From positions 310,001-374,000 of the forward strand of contig NZ_QFYR01000001.1 in assembly GCF_003254705.1 (NCBI RefSeq): DNA of 64,000 bases. The letters run 5' to 3'. Positions 36,680 to 45,846 of this stretch are shown piece after piece. The DNA is from Phenylobacterium deserti (GTDB lineage: Bacteria > Pseudomonadota > Alphaproteobacteria > Caulobacterales > Caulobacteraceae). Every line of letters starts with the position of its first letter. Position 1 is the stretch's first letter. Under the pieces are notes generated by a model. That model searched no databases. It was given only the letters and a program-made list of their open reading frames with translations, and had not been told where the DNA came from. A program made the translations under genes and the position numbers.

Positions 36680-36921
36680 CGCAGCCTCCGAAATGCGGCC
36701 GCTTCCCGCCGCGCCGCTTGTTGCGCCATGTCGCACGCGCACGCGTACTGCGTCCATGGGGCGCGACGTTCAACCGCTGGATGCTGCCCGGCGTCGTGCA
36801 TCCGGCAATGCTCAGCGGACGAAGCACGCCATGGCGCCGTTCAGAACACCTTCAAACCCACGCCACATTCTCGGCCAGATTTCAGGCGACGCAGTGCGCA
36901 CCCCTGGGTGGAGAATGCTGG

Positions 36922-37464
36922 ATGCTTAAGCTGAGTTTGGTGCTGGCGGCTGCGACGTGTGTCGTGGTTCCGGAGGTTGCGGGCGCGCAGATCTACGGCT
37001 CGATCGGGTATGCGCAGTCGGATTTCGGATTCTTCCCGGAAGAATTGGGAGCCGTCCAGGGACGGGTTGGGTGGAAGGCGAACCGCTTTCTCGCCCTCGA
37101 GGGTGAAGGCGCGATCGGGCTGAACAAGGAGACCTTCGACGTCCCCACTGTGCCGCCCATGAGCATCACGAACAAGATCGACAACCAGCTGGCGGCCTAT
37201 GTGGTCGGCGTTGTCCCGGTGACGGGTAAGATCGATCTGTTTGGCCGAGCTGGATACGGGCGCACAGAGATGAAGCGTGGCGGCAACCAGAACGGCCAGA
37301 CCTACTCCTACACGACCAGCGACGAGAGCTGGAACTACGGGGTCGGCGGCGAGTACCGGCTGACGGACAAGGACGGGGTGCGGCTCGACTGGACGCGCCA
37401 CGAGTTCGACGGGCCGCTGCGGGCGGACCAGTGGTCGATCAGCTACCAACGACGGTTCAGGTAG
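36922..37464 (+). CDS. Outer-membrane beta-barrel protein (Omp_b-brl type)
   Basis: The start at 36922 opens a signal peptide (MLKLSLVLAAATCVVVPEVAGA-Q); upstream in-frame sequence to 36718 does not look coding. The mature part of about 157 residues has alternating strands (YGSIGYAQSDFGF, QGRVGWKANRFLALEGEGAIGL, KIDLFGRAGYGRTEM, YGVGGEYRLTD, WSISYQRRFR), as in eight-stranded barrels of the porin-like/OmpA-N family. It is divergent from the RTX gene across a 242-base gap with no recognised motif. A shared promoter region is possible. Confidence 0.82.
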   Translation: MLKLSLVLAAATCVVVPEVAGAQIYGSIGYAQSDFGFFPEELGAVQGRVGWKANRFLALEGEGAIGLNKETFDVPTVPPMSITNKIDNQLAAYVVGVVPVTGKIDLFGRAGYGRTEMKRGGNQNGQTYSYTTSDESWNYGVGGEYRLTDKDGVRLDWTRHEFDGPLRADQWSISYQRRFR

Positions 37465-37479
37465 GCGGCAAGCGGTGAT

Positions 37480-37510
37480 GGACGGCGGACGTCTGGAGAG
37501 TCCGCCGTCC
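37480..37510. terminator. Hairpin terminator between convergent genes
   Basis: A perfect 11-bp stem (GGACGGCGGAC / GTCCGCCGTCC, 9-base loop) lies 15 bases after the barrel gene stop. There is no clear T-run on either side, so it may need Rho or act as a 3' stabiliser. Confidence 0.6.
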
Positions 37511-37541
37511 TGTCCGACTCAGCCTCTGAGTTTCGACCGCC

Positions 37542-38270
37542 TCAGAGCCACGTCCTTTGCAGCGCGCGTGACGTGACCAGAAGGCGCCCAGCGGAAGGCG
37601 CCCAGAGCTGGTGGTCGGCGCGGACGTCGGCCAAGCCCATGGCCGCCAGCAGAGTGGTGTAATAGGCGTTGCTGTTCGCGCTGGACGTGGCGGGCCAGGC
37701 GTAGCGGATGGCCCGGCGGTTCACGGTGCGTTGCAGGTCGGCGGCCGCGGTGAGGCGGGCGTCCACGGCGGCGGCGCTGCCGGTGAACAGGACGGCCTGG
37801 GGGTAGGTCTCGTCGTAGAAGCCGGTGCGATGGTCGTAGCTTTCGCCCCAGATGTATTCCCGGGCGAATGGGCGCACGCCGCCAAGCCCGGCCAGGGGCT
37901 CGCCTCTCGGTCCCCTTGCAATGCCATGCAACTCACGAACCACCCGACCATCGGGCGCGATCACCGCGACGAAATTGTGGGCGGCGAAACGCAGCTGAAC
38001 GCCTGCATCCCAGGGCGCCGGGGCCCTGAGGGCCGGCGTCTGCACCTTGACGATCTTGTACAGCGCGGGCGGCTGGCGCGGGTCGCCCTTTGCGAGGCGG
38101 GCAGCCTCGCCCGCGGCCGCGGCCGCGGCCGGCGGCGCGGCTTGCTGCTGCGCAAGCTGGGGACGGCAGCTTGCCAGGATCAGGGCCAGCATGGTCCCGG
38201 TGATCGCGCGGGTGCGGCTCTTCAGGGAAGGGCTTCGGCGCGCGGTTGTGACGGGCGAAGACGTCGCCAT
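37542..38270 (-). CDS. Putative lipoprotein of unknown function
   Basis: The ATG at 38270 has GGAGA 5 bases upstream. The 242-residue product starts with a basic stretch, then a hydrophobic helix ending in the lipobox LASC (Cys about residue 35), followed by a Gln/Ala/Pro linker. The rest has no family I recognise; WGESYDHRTGFYDETYPQAV and RYAWPATSSANSNAYYTTLL are its most distinctive parts. The latter, with a Ser/Asn/Ala cluster, is reminiscent of periplasmic proteins that recognise peptides or wall material, but that is only an impression. Confidence 0.6.
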   Translation of the reverse strand: MATSSPVTTARRSPSLKSRTRAITGTMLALILASCRPQLAQQQAAPPAAAAAAGEAARLAKGDPRQPPALYKIVKVQTPALRAPAPWDAGVQLRFAAHNFVAVIAPDGRVVRELHGIARGPRGEPLAGLGGVRPFAREYIWGESYDHRTGFYDETYPQAVLFTGSAAAVDARLTAAADLQRTVNRRAIRYAWPATSSANSNAYYTTLLAAMGLADVRADHQLWAPSAGRLLVTSRALQRTWL

Positions 38271-38375
38271 GAGGCTCTCCGGCGACCGGCTGGAGCGACG
38301 CAGGATGGATGCGACGCTGGACCAACCGGAGGGGCCGGCGACGTTCCTGAGGGCGACCTTTGTTAGGTCCGCCGG

Positions 38376-40604
38376 TCAGCCCGCCAGCGGCGCTGCGGGC
38401 TCCAGGTGGGGCTCGTCCTCGCGCCGCGAGACGGCCTGAGCGCCCTCGCGCCGGGCCAGGCGGCTTTCCCGCACAAAGCGCTCCAGCGTGGTCTCGCCCG
38501 GCGGAAGCAGCTGGAAGGCGGCGCTCTCATGGTCTTGGGCTGGCGCCGGGCGCAGGGTCGGCATGCGCCGCCCAACCACCAGGTCCGGATCGCACTCGGC
38601 GGTCTCAGCCAGCCGCCTGACGAACTCGGCGACGGACCAGGGCTCCGACGGGGCGAAGGTCTGGAAGCCGACCACCCCGTCCATCAGAAGGTCGAGCACC
38701 GCGTCCACCAGATCGGGGCCATAGGTCTCATCCCAGTGGCTGTCGGCGCAGGCCTCGACAGTGCGGCCAAGCTCCAGCAGGTCGAGCGCCTTGACCGCGA
38801 AGCGGGAACGATCCCAGGGAGCGAAGACGCCGTCCGCACGGGCGATCAGCAGGGCGCCGGCGCCAAGCGTCAGGAGGCGTTCGTCGACTTCCTCGAAGCC
38901 TTCGGGCGCACTGAAGACGGCGCAGGGCACGCCCTGGAGACCGCAGGCTTCCACCAGGGCCTCGGGCGGGGCGAAGCTGGGGCCGGGCCAACGGGTCTGG
39001 CGGCGGGAGCTCGCCCCTTCCTGCTGGCAGATGCCGGCCCAGTCGCGGCCGTCGACGACCGCCCAGGGCGTCAGCCGGGCCAGGGCGGCGGCGTCGGGAG
39101 CGCGGTGCAGCCGGCGGTAGGGCAGCCCGCGCACCTCGCAGGCCCTTTGGATCAGCTGAGTGAGGACGCTTCCCGCGCCGACGATCAGCAGGGGGGACGC
39201 GCCCTGGAGGTGCGGGTTTCGGCCCATGTCGAACTCGGGGCGGCCGGAGGGCTGAGCGTTGACCAGCCGGCTGGTCCGCCGCCACCAGCCGGGCTGTTCC
39301 AGAGCGATGGCGGAGGGTCGCCGGCCGTTGGCCAGATCCTCCAGGACCGGGGCGAGCATGGTGGGGCGTGGCTCGCCCGTCCGGACGTCATAGACGCCGA
39401 CCTCGTAGTGGCCGACGAAGCGGGTGACCATGCGGTTCCAGTCGTGAGAGCCAAGCAGGGACCAGGCCGTCACGGCGCAGATGTCGAAGCCTTGGTCGCG
39501 CAGCGCCTGGGCGCCGTCCCAGACCTCCACGAACCAGCGCACCTGCTCTTCGCGGGTCGCGCCGTTGTGGCACTCGGTAACGGCCACGGTTCGTCCGTAG
39601 CGCTCCGCCGCCTGACGCAGCAGGGCGGGAAGCCCGAGGACCCCCTCCTCCCGGTTTCGGATGGCGTCCACGTCGACGTAGGGCACGCCGTTGCATTGGC
39701 CGAGCTCGCGGTCCGCAACGGCCCGGTTGAGGTGGAGTTCAAGGCGGTGGTCGAGCAGCCGCTCGCTGGCCAGGTAATGGTTCACGCCGATGACGTCAGG
39801 CGGACACGGGTCGTCTGCGATGACCCGCAGGCGATCTCCCAGCCCATGAGAAGCGATCCGCTCCCAAAGAGGGTGGTCGGGCGTCACCATTCCGCAAAGC
39901 AGGTCCCAGCCGATCCAGCGCCGCTGGTTCTGGTACTCCGCCTCCTGGGCCAGGGGTTCGGTGGCGTGGCAGAAGCCCAGATCGTCGGTCTGAATGAGGC
40001 GCGCCTGGGGATTGATCTTGCGGATCTCGCGCATGGAGAGACGGGTGGCGTCGATCTCGTTGAGCAGCGCGGTCCAGAACGCATCTTCCGTCTGGGTGTG
40101 CGGATACCAGTAGCCGTAAAGGGCGCTGAACCGCGCGGTGGTCAGGGGCTCGTTCACCGGCGTCCAGTCGCGGACCCACGGGTAGCGCTCGGCCACCGCC
40201 CGGGCATGGCGCGCCAGGCCCGGTGCGAAGGAGTCCTGGATCAGGCTGGTGTAGTGCGGTCCGCTGCCGTGGTGGCAGAGGGTGAGGATCGGCTCCATGC
40301 CGAGCTCGCGCACCCGCGGCAGGCGCTCGTCGGTCCAGCGGAAGTCGAAGGTCCCAGGGTCCTGCGGGGAGATGCGCTCCCACAGGGCCGGATAGCGCAG
40401 CGCCGTCATGCCGAGATCGGCGAACAGTTGGAGGTCGGAGATCCGGTGCTCATGCCCGCTGCGGGGCGTCTGGTCGAACCAGGCGTCGCGGACCCGGTTC
40501 ACCGTGCACTCGTAGCCGCCCCACAGCTCAAGGCGCCTGGACGGTCGCTCCTGGATTTCCCGCCGCTCGTTGCCGCCGCCACCGAACGCCACAACCTCCG
40601 CCAC
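38376..40604 (-). CDS. GH1-like glycosidase fused to degenerate RmlD-like domain
   Basis: GTG 40604 (AGGAG 7 bases upstream) gives 742 residues, no signal peptide. Residues about 25-430 resemble family 1 glycosidases: WGGYECTVNRV, LRYPALWERISPQ, acid/base Glu152 in TPVNEPL and nucleophile Glu344 in VTECHNG. Residues about 465-720 resemble dTDP-4-dehydrorhamnose reductase: LLIVGAGSVLTQLI, PWAVVDGRDWAG, then ARADGVFAPWDRS near the substrate side. The glycine-rich dinucleotide loop is altered and the usual Tyr-x3-Lys segment is absent, so reductase activity is doubtful. Such fusions occur in several proteobacteria. The substrate is unknown; a role in sugar or exopolysaccharide turnover is inferred. 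Confidence 0.82.
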   Translation of the reverse strand: MAEVVAFGGGGNERREIQERPSRRLELWGGYECTVNRVRDAWFDQTPRSGHEHRISDLQLFADLGMTALRYPALWERISPQDPGTFDFRWTDERLPRVRELGMEPILTLCHHGSGPHYTSLIQDSFAPGLARHARAVAERYPWVRDWTPVNEPLTTARFSALYGYWYPHTQTEDAFWTALLNEIDATRLSMREIRKINPQARLIQTDDLGFCHATEPLAQEAEYQNQRRWIGWDLLCGMVTPDHPLWERIASHGLGDRLRVIADDPCPPDVIGVNHYLASERLLDHRLELHLNRAVADRELGQCNGVPYVDVDAIRNREEGVLGLPALLRQAAERYGRTVAVTECHNGATREEQVRWFVEVWDGAQALRDQGFDICAVTAWSLLGSHDWNRMVTRFVGHYEVGVYDVRTGEPRPTMLAPVLEDLANGRRPSAIALEQPGWWRRTSRLVNAQPSGRPEFDMGRNPHLQGASPLLIVGAGSVLTQLIQRACEVRGLPYRRLHRAPDAAALARLTPWAVVDGRDWAGICQQEGASSRRQTRWPGPSFAPPEALVEACGLQGVPCAVFSAPEGFEEVDERLLTLGAGALLIARADGVFAPWDRSRFAVKALDLLELGRTVEACADSHWDETYGPDLVDAVLDLLMDGVVGFQTFAPSEPWSVAEFVRRLAETAECDPDLVVGRRMPTLRPAPAQDHESAAFQLLPPGETTLERFVRESRLARREGAQAVSRREDEPHLEPAAPLAG

Positions 40605-40938
40605 TGTTTACTCCTGCTGCCCTTGATCACCGACGCGGTGCGTAGGGCAGGCAGAATGCAGCAGTAAGAAGAGACGTTCCTGCTGCGCCAAGTTTACCCG
40701 CATATGATTGTTTGGCTCGGGCCGCACTTCGCGGCGCGATGACTGATCTATGTTATCGAACGCATCCGCCTAAGCTTCGCGCGACGATGCTTTTGGCGCG
40801 AAAGACGGCTCGACGCTCGATAAATACGAAACAGTCGAGCGAACGCCCATGAGACGCTCAAGGCGCGAAGCGGCTCTGCTGCGACAGCGGCCGCCGCTTG
40901 ACTCCCCCCACCACCTCCCGCAGTAGGACTCCCAACTC
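40605..40938. other. Intergenic region with CTGCTGC repeats, between glycosidase and gcv leader
   Basis: This 334-base stretch has AT-richer patches (around 40690-40760) and probably holds divergent promoters. CTGCTGC occurs at 40614-40620 and 40680-40686, and its complement GCAGCAG at 40658-40664. The two pairings are mutually exclusive in RNA: 40658-40664 can pair with either neighbour. No open reading frame here is convincing. Two GANTC sites (40900-40904, 40927-40931) lie at the gcv side. Confidence 0.45.
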
Positions 40939-41128
40939 TCGCGGGAGAGACCGGACTCGATCCGGAGCCGAAGGCGCAACCGCCCCGGAAACGCTCAGGC
41001 AAAAGGACCGCGACGGGCTGATGAACGCTGGAAAGCGGCGCAACCGGCGACGGTTAAGCGCCCGCCGAAGGAGCAGAGGACCGCCAGCTATCGGCGGGAC
41101 CGAAATCTCTCAGGCCTGAAGGACAGCG
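40939..41128 (+). ncRNA. Tandem glycine riboswitch of the gcv operon
   Basis: Two glycine aptamers lie in series. Aptamer I: P1 TCGCGG (40939-40944) pairs with CCGCGA (41008-41013), enclosing GGAGAGACCGG, GCCGAAGGCGCAA and CGCTCAGGCAAAAGGACCG, the classic glycine-aptamer motifs. Aptamer II: P1 CGCTG (41026-41030) pairs with CAGCG (41124-41128), enclosing GCCGAAGGAGCAGAGGACC and ATCTCTCAGGCCTGAAGGAC. A linker of 12 bases joins them. Binding of glycine should turn on gcvTHP expression. The 66 bases to gcvT ATG form the expression platform; I cannot tell whether it works on transcription or translation. Confidence 0.93.
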
Positions 41129-41194
41129 GGGGCGCGAAACGTCGGGACGTGCGTTCCGGCGCTACGCCGCATCATCGCCCGGAGTCCGCCGTCC

Positions 41195-42346
41195 ATGTCC
41201 CAGCCTCCCGTCTCCGACCTCCCCACGTCCGAGATCCCTGCCGACAAGGTCCTGAAGACAACGCCGCTGTCGGAGGCGCATGTGGCGCTGGGCGCGCGGA
41301 TGGTGCCGTTCGCGGGCTATTCCATGCCGGTGCAGTACGCCGAGGGGGTGCTGAAGGAGCACCTGTGGTGCCGCGAGCATGCGGGGCTGTTCGACGTCTC
41401 CCACATGGGCCAGGCGCGCATCCGCGGGGCCGATCCGTTCGGGGCCTTCGAGACCCTCACGCCCGGCGACTTCAAGGGGCTGAAAGCCGGCAAGCAGCGG
41501 TATTCCCTGCTGCTGAACGAGAACGGCGGGATCATCGACGACTTGATGGCGGCGCGTCCGGACGAGGACGGGCTGTTCGTGGTGGTCAACGGCGCCTGCA
41601 AGGAAAACGACTACGCCCTGATCGCCGAGCGGCTGGCGGGCGTGGCCGAGGTGGAGCGGCTGGAGGACCGGGCGCTGCTGGCGCTGCAAGGTCCGGAAGC
41701 TGTGGCGGTGCTGAAGCAGCACGTGCCGGAAGTCGCCACCATGGTGTTCATGGAGGCCCGGGCCCTGCAGGGGTTCGGCGTCGACCTGCTGGTCTCGCGC
41801 TCCGGCTACACGGGCGAGGACGGCTATGAGATCTCCGTGCCGGCGTTCGCGGCGGTGAGCGTTTGGAACACCTTGCTGGCCGACGAGCGGGTCAAGCCGA
41901 TCGGCCTAGGCGCGCGGGACTCCTTGCGCCTGGAAGCGGGCCTGCCGCTGTATGGCCATGACCTGGACGAGACGGTGAGCCCCATCGAGGGAGACCTTGC
42001 CTTCGCCCTGTCCAAGCGCCGGCGCGAGGCGGGCGACTTCCCGGGCGCCGAGCGGATCCTGAAAGAGATGACCATGGGCCCTATGCGCAAGCGCGTGGGC
42101 CTGAAGGTGGACGGCGCGCCGGCCCGCGAAGGGGCCGAGATGGCGGACGAGGACGGGACGGTGATCGGCAAGATCACCTCCGGCGGCCACTCCCCCACCC
42201 TGCGCCAGAACATCGCCCTGGCCTTCGTGCCGCCGCTGCACTCGGAAGTGGGGACCAAGCTGAAGGTCCTGGTCCGGGGGAAGGCCCAGGCGGCCACGGT
42301 CGTGGAAACGCCCTTCGTCGCCCACCGCTACGTGCGGAAGCTCTAA
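41195..42346 (+). CDS. gcvT: Glycine cleavage T-protein (aminomethyltransferase)
   Basis: The 383-residue protein has the T-protein signatures VPFAGYSMPVQYAEGV, AGLFDVSHMGQ, GYTGEDGYEI and LGARDSLRLEAGLPLYGHD. The folate-site Asp is within FDVSHMGQ. It transfers the methylene of aminomethyl-lipoyl-H-protein to tetrahydrofolate, releasing ammonia. It is the first gene behind the glycine riboswitch. About 25 hydrophilic N-terminal residues precede the conserved domain, an extension of no known role. Confidence 0.96.
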   Translation: MSQPPVSDLPTSEIPADKVLKTTPLSEAHVALGARMVPFAGYSMPVQYAEGVLKEHLWCREHAGLFDVSHMGQARIRGADPFGAFETLTPGDFKGLKAGKQRYSLLLNENGGIIDDLMAARPDEDGLFVVVNGACKENDYALIAERLAGVAEVERLEDRALLALQGPEAVAVLKQHVPEVATMVFMEARALQGFGVDLLVSRSGYTGEDGYEISVPAFAAVSVWNTLLADERVKPIGLGARDSLRLEAGLPLYGHDLDETVSPIEGDLAFALSKRRREAGDFPGAERILKEMTMGPMRKRVGLKVDGAPAREGAEMADEDGTVIGKITSGGHSPTLRQNIALAFVPPLHSEVGTKLKVLVRGKAQAATVVETPFVAHRYVRKL

Positions 42347-42370
42347 GTCAAACGCGAGAGAGACACTCCC

Positions 42371-42736
42371 ATGCGCTTCACCAAGGAACACGAGTGGGTC
42401 GAGCTGGACGGCGACGTCGCGACCGTCGGCATCACCGCCTATGCCGCCGAGCAGCTGGGCGACGTGGTGTTCGTCGAGGTGCCAGAGGTCGGCAAGACCC
42501 TGACCGCCGGCGACGCCTTTGCGGTGGTCGAAAGCGTCAAGGCCGCCTCGGACGTCTATTCGCCGGTGAGCGGCGAAGTGGTGGAGGCCAACGAGGCCCT
42601 GTCCGGCGCGCCGGAAACGGTGAATTCGGGGCCGGAAGCCGGCGGCTGGTTCGCCAAGGTGCGGGTGTCGAACCCGGCCGAGGTGGACAAGCTGATGGAC
42701 CGCGCCGCCTACGACGCTTTCCTCGCCACGCTGTAG
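42371..42736 (+). CDS. gcvH: Glycine cleavage H-protein (lipoyl carrier)
   Basis: The 121-residue protein matches H-proteins in full: [20 protein letters not shown], the lipoylation site [16 protein letters not shown] with its central Lys, and the C-terminal YDAFLATL. It shuttles the aminomethyl group from P- to T- to L-protein. It follows gcvT by 24 bases and precedes gcvPA by 57 bases. Confidence 0.97.
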   Translation: MRFTKEHEWVELDGDVATVGITAYAAEQLGDVVFVEVPEVGKTLTAGDAFAVVESVKAASDVYSPVSGEVVEANEALSGAPETVNSGPEAGGWFAKVRVSNPAEVDKLMDRAAYDAFLATL

Positions 42737-42793
42737 TCCCAAAACACTGCGCATGCCCGCCTGCGCGGGTGTGAGCGGATAGGTGAGTTCCCC
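42737..42793 (+). other. gcvH-gcvPA spacer with short palindrome
   Basis: The 57-base spacer holds CCCGC-CTGC-GCGGG (42756-42769), extended with G-T pairs to eight pairs. It may be a small hairpin that tunes the relative amount of H- and P-protein, or part of a dispersed palindromic repeat. Confidence 0.35.
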
Positions 42794-44140
42794 ATGCGCT
42801 ACCTGCCCCTGACCCCTGACGATCGCGCCGAGATGCTGGGCGTGATCGGCGCCGCCACCATCGACGATCTGTTCCGCGACGTGCCCGAGGCGGCGCGCCC
42901 GGCCGACCTGTTCGACCTGCCGCTGCACGCCGGCGAGCTGGAGGTGGAGCGGGAGCTGTCGGCCCTGTCGGCGAAGAACCGAGCCGCGGGAGCCGGGCCG
43001 TTCTTCCTGGGCGCAGGGGCCTACAAGCACCACGTGCCGGCGACGGTGGACCACATCATCCAGCGCTCGGAATTCCTGACCAGCTACACGCCCTACCAGC
43101 CGGAGATCGCGCAGGGCACGCTGCAGGTCCTCTTCGAGTTCCAGACGCAGGTGGCGGCGCTGACCGGCCTCGATGTCGCCAACGCCTCGATGTACGACGG
43201 CTCCACCGCCACCGCCGAGGCGGTGATGATGGCCCAGCGGGTCACGCGGCGGGAGAAGGCGGTGCTGTCGGGCGGGCTGCACCCGCACTACGCCTCCACC
43301 ACCCAGACCATCGCCCATGCGGAAGGGATGGAGATCGTCCGCCTGCCGGCCGCGGTGGATGCGGAAGCGGCGGTGATCGAGGCGATCGACGCCGAGACCG
43401 CCTGCGTGGTGGTCCAGACGCCCAACGTGTTCGGCGTGGTCACGGACGTCTCCAAGATCGCCGAGGCGGCGCATGCGGCCGGCGCCCTGCTGATCGTGGT
43501 GACGACGGAGGCGGTGTCCTACGGCCTGATGAAGTCGCCGGGCGCCATGGGCGCGGACATCGCGGTGGCCGAGGGCCAGTCTATCGGCAACGCGCTGAAC
43601 TTCGGCGGGCCCTACGTCGGGCTGTTCGCCTGCCGCGAGAAGCTGGTGCGGCAGATGCCAGGGCGGCTGTGCGGCGAGACGGTGGATGCCGAGGGCCGGC
43701 GCGGCTACGTCCTGACCCTGTCGACGCGCGAGCAGCACATCCGCCGCGAGAAGGCGACGTCCAACATCTGCACCAACTCCGGGCTGTGCGCCCTGGCGTT
43801 TTCGATCCACCTGTCCCTGCTGGGCGGGGCGGGGCTGAGCCAGCTAGCGCGGGTGAACCACAGCCGGGCGCGGGAGCTGCGCGATGCGCTGGCCGGCGTG
43901 GCGGGGGTGGAAGTTCTGACGCCCCGCTTCTTCAACGAGCTGGCGATCAAGACGTCCGTGCCGGCCGCGCAGCTGGCCGACGAGCTGGCCGCCGAAGGCA
44001 TTCTGGCCGGCGTGCCGTTCAGCCGGTTGGATCCCGCCGGCGGCATGGACGACGTCCTGCTGGTCTGCGCCACCGAAACCAACACCTCTCAAGACATCGC
44101 GGCCCTGGCGGCCGCCCTTTCCCGGAAGCTCGCCCGATGA
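42794..44140 (+). CDS. gcvPA: Glycine dehydrogenase (decarboxylating) subunit 1
   Basis: The 448-residue protein is the N-terminal half of split P-protein: [45 protein letters not shown] and GRLCGETVD are characteristic. It forms a heterotetramer with subunit 2 and carries no PLP lysine itself. The stop overlaps the gcvPB start (ATGA). A split P-protein is typical of many alphaproteobacteria. Confidence 0.96.
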   Translation: MRYLPLTPDDRAEMLGVIGAATIDDLFRDVPEAARPADLFDLPLHAGELEVERELSALSAKNRAAGAGPFFLGAGAYKHHVPATVDHIIQRSEFLTSYTPYQPEIAQGTLQVLFEFQTQVAALTGLDVANASMYDGSTATAEAVMMAQRVTRREKAVLSGGLHPHYASTTQTIAHAEGMEIVRLPAAVDAEAAVIEAIDAETACVVVQTPNVFGVVTDVSKIAEAAHAAGALLIVVTTEAVSYGLMKSPGAMGADIAVAEGQSIGNALNFGGPYVGLFACREKLVRQMPGRLCGETVDAEGRRGYVLTLSTREQHIRREKATSNICTNSGLCALAFSIHLSLLGGAGLSQLARVNHSRARELRDALAGVAGVEVLTPRFFNELAIKTSVPAAQLADELAAEGILAGVPFSRLDPAGGMDDVLLVCATETNTSQDIAALAAALSRKLAR

Positions 44141-45720
44141 GCATGCTGAACGTGGGCCGCCCCACCCGTCCCGACACCGCCGGCGAGAGCACCGGCCACG
44201 CCTCCCTGAGCGGCGGCCGCGCGCTGCTGCAGGACGAGGGCTTGCTCTTTGAAGTGGGCGGCTGGGAGAAGACCGGCGTCGACCTCGACGAGACGCCGGG
44301 GTTCGACGAGAGCGACTTGGGTGGCCTGGTGCGGGACGACCTGCGCCTGCCCGGCCTCTCGGAGCCGGAGGCCGTGCGCCACTACGTGCGCCTGAGCCAG
44401 AAGAACCACGCCATCGACCTGGCGCTCTATCCGCTGGGCTCGTGCACCATGAAGCACAACCCGCGCTTGAACGAGAAGATGGCCCGGCTGCCGGGCTTTG
44501 CGGACCTGCACCCGCTGCAGCCGACCTCGACCACGCAGGGCGCGCTGGAGCTGATGGACCGGCTGGCGCACTGGTTGAAGACCCTGACCGGCATGCCGGC
44601 GGTGGCGCTGACGCCGAAAGCCGGCGCCCACGGCGAGCTGTGCGGCCTGCTGGCCATCAAGGCGGCGCACGAGGCGGCGGGCCAGGGCCATCGCCGGCGG
44701 GTGCTGGTGCCGACCTCGGCGCACGGCACCAACCCCGCCACAGCGGCCTTCGTCGGCTATTCGGTGACGGAGATCGCCCAGACGGACGACGGGCGCGTGG
44801 ACCTGTCGGACCTTGCGGCCAAGCTGTCGGACGACGTGGCCGCGATCATGGTCACCAATCCGAACACCTGCGGCCTGTTCGAGCGCGACATCCTGGAGAT
44901 CAGCCGCCTGACCCACGAGGCGGGCGCCTACTTCTACTGCGACGGGGCCAACTTCAACGCCATCGTCGGGCGGGTGCGCCCCGGCGATCTGGGCGTCGAT
45001 GCGATGCACATCAACCTGCACAAGACCTTCTCCACGCCGCACGGCGGCGGCGGGCCGGGCGCCGGTCCGGTGGTGCTGTCGCAGGCCCTGGCGGCCTTCG
45101 CGCCCGCGCCCTGGGTGGTGCATGACGGCGAAGGCCTGCGCCTGGAGGAGGAGACCGCCGGCGAGGCGGCCCAGGCCTTCGGCCGGATGAGCGCCTTCCA
45201 CGGCCAGATGGGCATGTTCGTGCGGGCCTACGCCTACATGCGCAGCCATGGGGCCGACGGCCTGCGGCAGGTGGCCGAGGATGCGGTGCTGAACGCCAAC
45301 TACCTCAAGGCGCGCCTGTCGGTGGCCATGAGCCCCGCGTTCCCGGAAGGGCCCTGCATGCACGAGGCGCTGTTCGACGACAGCTGGCTGGAAGGCACAG
45401 GGATCACCACGCTCGACTTCGCCAAGGCGATGATCGACGAGGGCTTCCACCCGATGACCATGTACTTCCCGCTGGTCGTCCACGGCGCCATGCTGATCGA
45501 GCCGACCGAGACGGAGTCCAAGCAGGAGCTGGACCGGTTCGTTCACGCCCTGCTGGGCCTCGCCGAAGCGGCCAAGGCGGGCGACGTGGAGCGGTTCAAG
45601 GGGGCGCCTTTCCTCGCCCCGCTGCGGCGGCTTGACGAGACCCAGGCGGCGCGGAAGCCGAAGCTGACGTGGCGCCCGGAACCCACGGGTGTGGCGCCGG
45701 CGCCATTGGCAGCGGAATAG
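44137..45720 (+). CDS. gcvPB: Glycine dehydrogenase (decarboxylating) subunit 2
   Basis: ATG 44137 overlaps the gcvPA stop by four bases; a second ATG at 44143 is possible. The 527-residue subunit carries the PLP lysine in [18 protein letters not shown] and [13 protein letters not shown] and NPNTCGLFE motifs. It decarboxylates glycine and passes the aminomethyl group to the H-protein lipoyl arm. It ends the gcvT-H-PA-PB operon; the L-protein (lpd) is not in the window. Confidence 0.96.
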   Translation: MSMLNVGRPTRPDTAGESTGHASLSGGRALLQDEGLLFEVGGWEKTGVDLDETPGFDESDLGGLVRDDLRLPGLSEPEAVRHYVRLSQKNHAIDLALYPLGSCTMKHNPRLNEKMARLPGFADLHPLQPTSTTQGALELMDRLAHWLKTLTGMPAVALTPKAGAHGELCGLLAIKAAHEAAGQGHRRRVLVPTSAHGTNPATAAFVGYSVTEIAQTDDGRVDLSDLAAKLSDDVAAIMVTNPNTCGLFERDILEISRLTHEAGAYFYCDGANFNAIVGRVRPGDLGVDAMHINLHKTFSTPHGGGGPGAGPVVLSQALAAFAPAPWVVHDGEGLRLEEETAGEAAQAFGRMSAFHGQMGMFVRAYAYMRSHGADGLRQVAEDAVLNANYLKARLSVAMSPAFPEGPCMHEALFDDSWLEGTGITTLDFAKAMIDEGFHPMTMYFPLVVHGAMLIEPTETESKQELDRFVHALLGLAEAAKAGDVERFKGAPFLAPLRRLDETQAARKPKLTWRPEPTGVAPAPLAAE

Positions 45721-45846
45721 CTCGACCTGACCGAAATTTAACGGGTTGTTCCCTTTACGATCCGGCGGCGGGTTCGCATATCAAGCTAAGCGCGGCGCAG
45801 GTCCGATCCTCCCCTATGTTCGGACGCCGCGTGTCCGCAGGTCGCC

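Noticed and set aside
36718-36921. Upstream extension of the barrel protein gene
   Set aside because: It would bury a typical signal peptide that begins at 36922, and the extra residues look random.
38406-40667. Very long open frame on the plus strand opposite the glycosidase gene (753 codons)
   Set aside because: It is antisense to a gene with clear catalytic motifs. High third-position GC removes stop codons from the opposite frame, and the translation shows no domain.
40898-41119. Short plus-strand frame over the gcv leader
   Set aside because: The bases are explained by glycine aptamer structure; the translation is Arg/Thr-rich noise.
41906-43810. Long minus-strand frame opposite gcvT/gcvH/gcvPA (634 codons)
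   Set aside because: Antisense to three certain genes of one operon.
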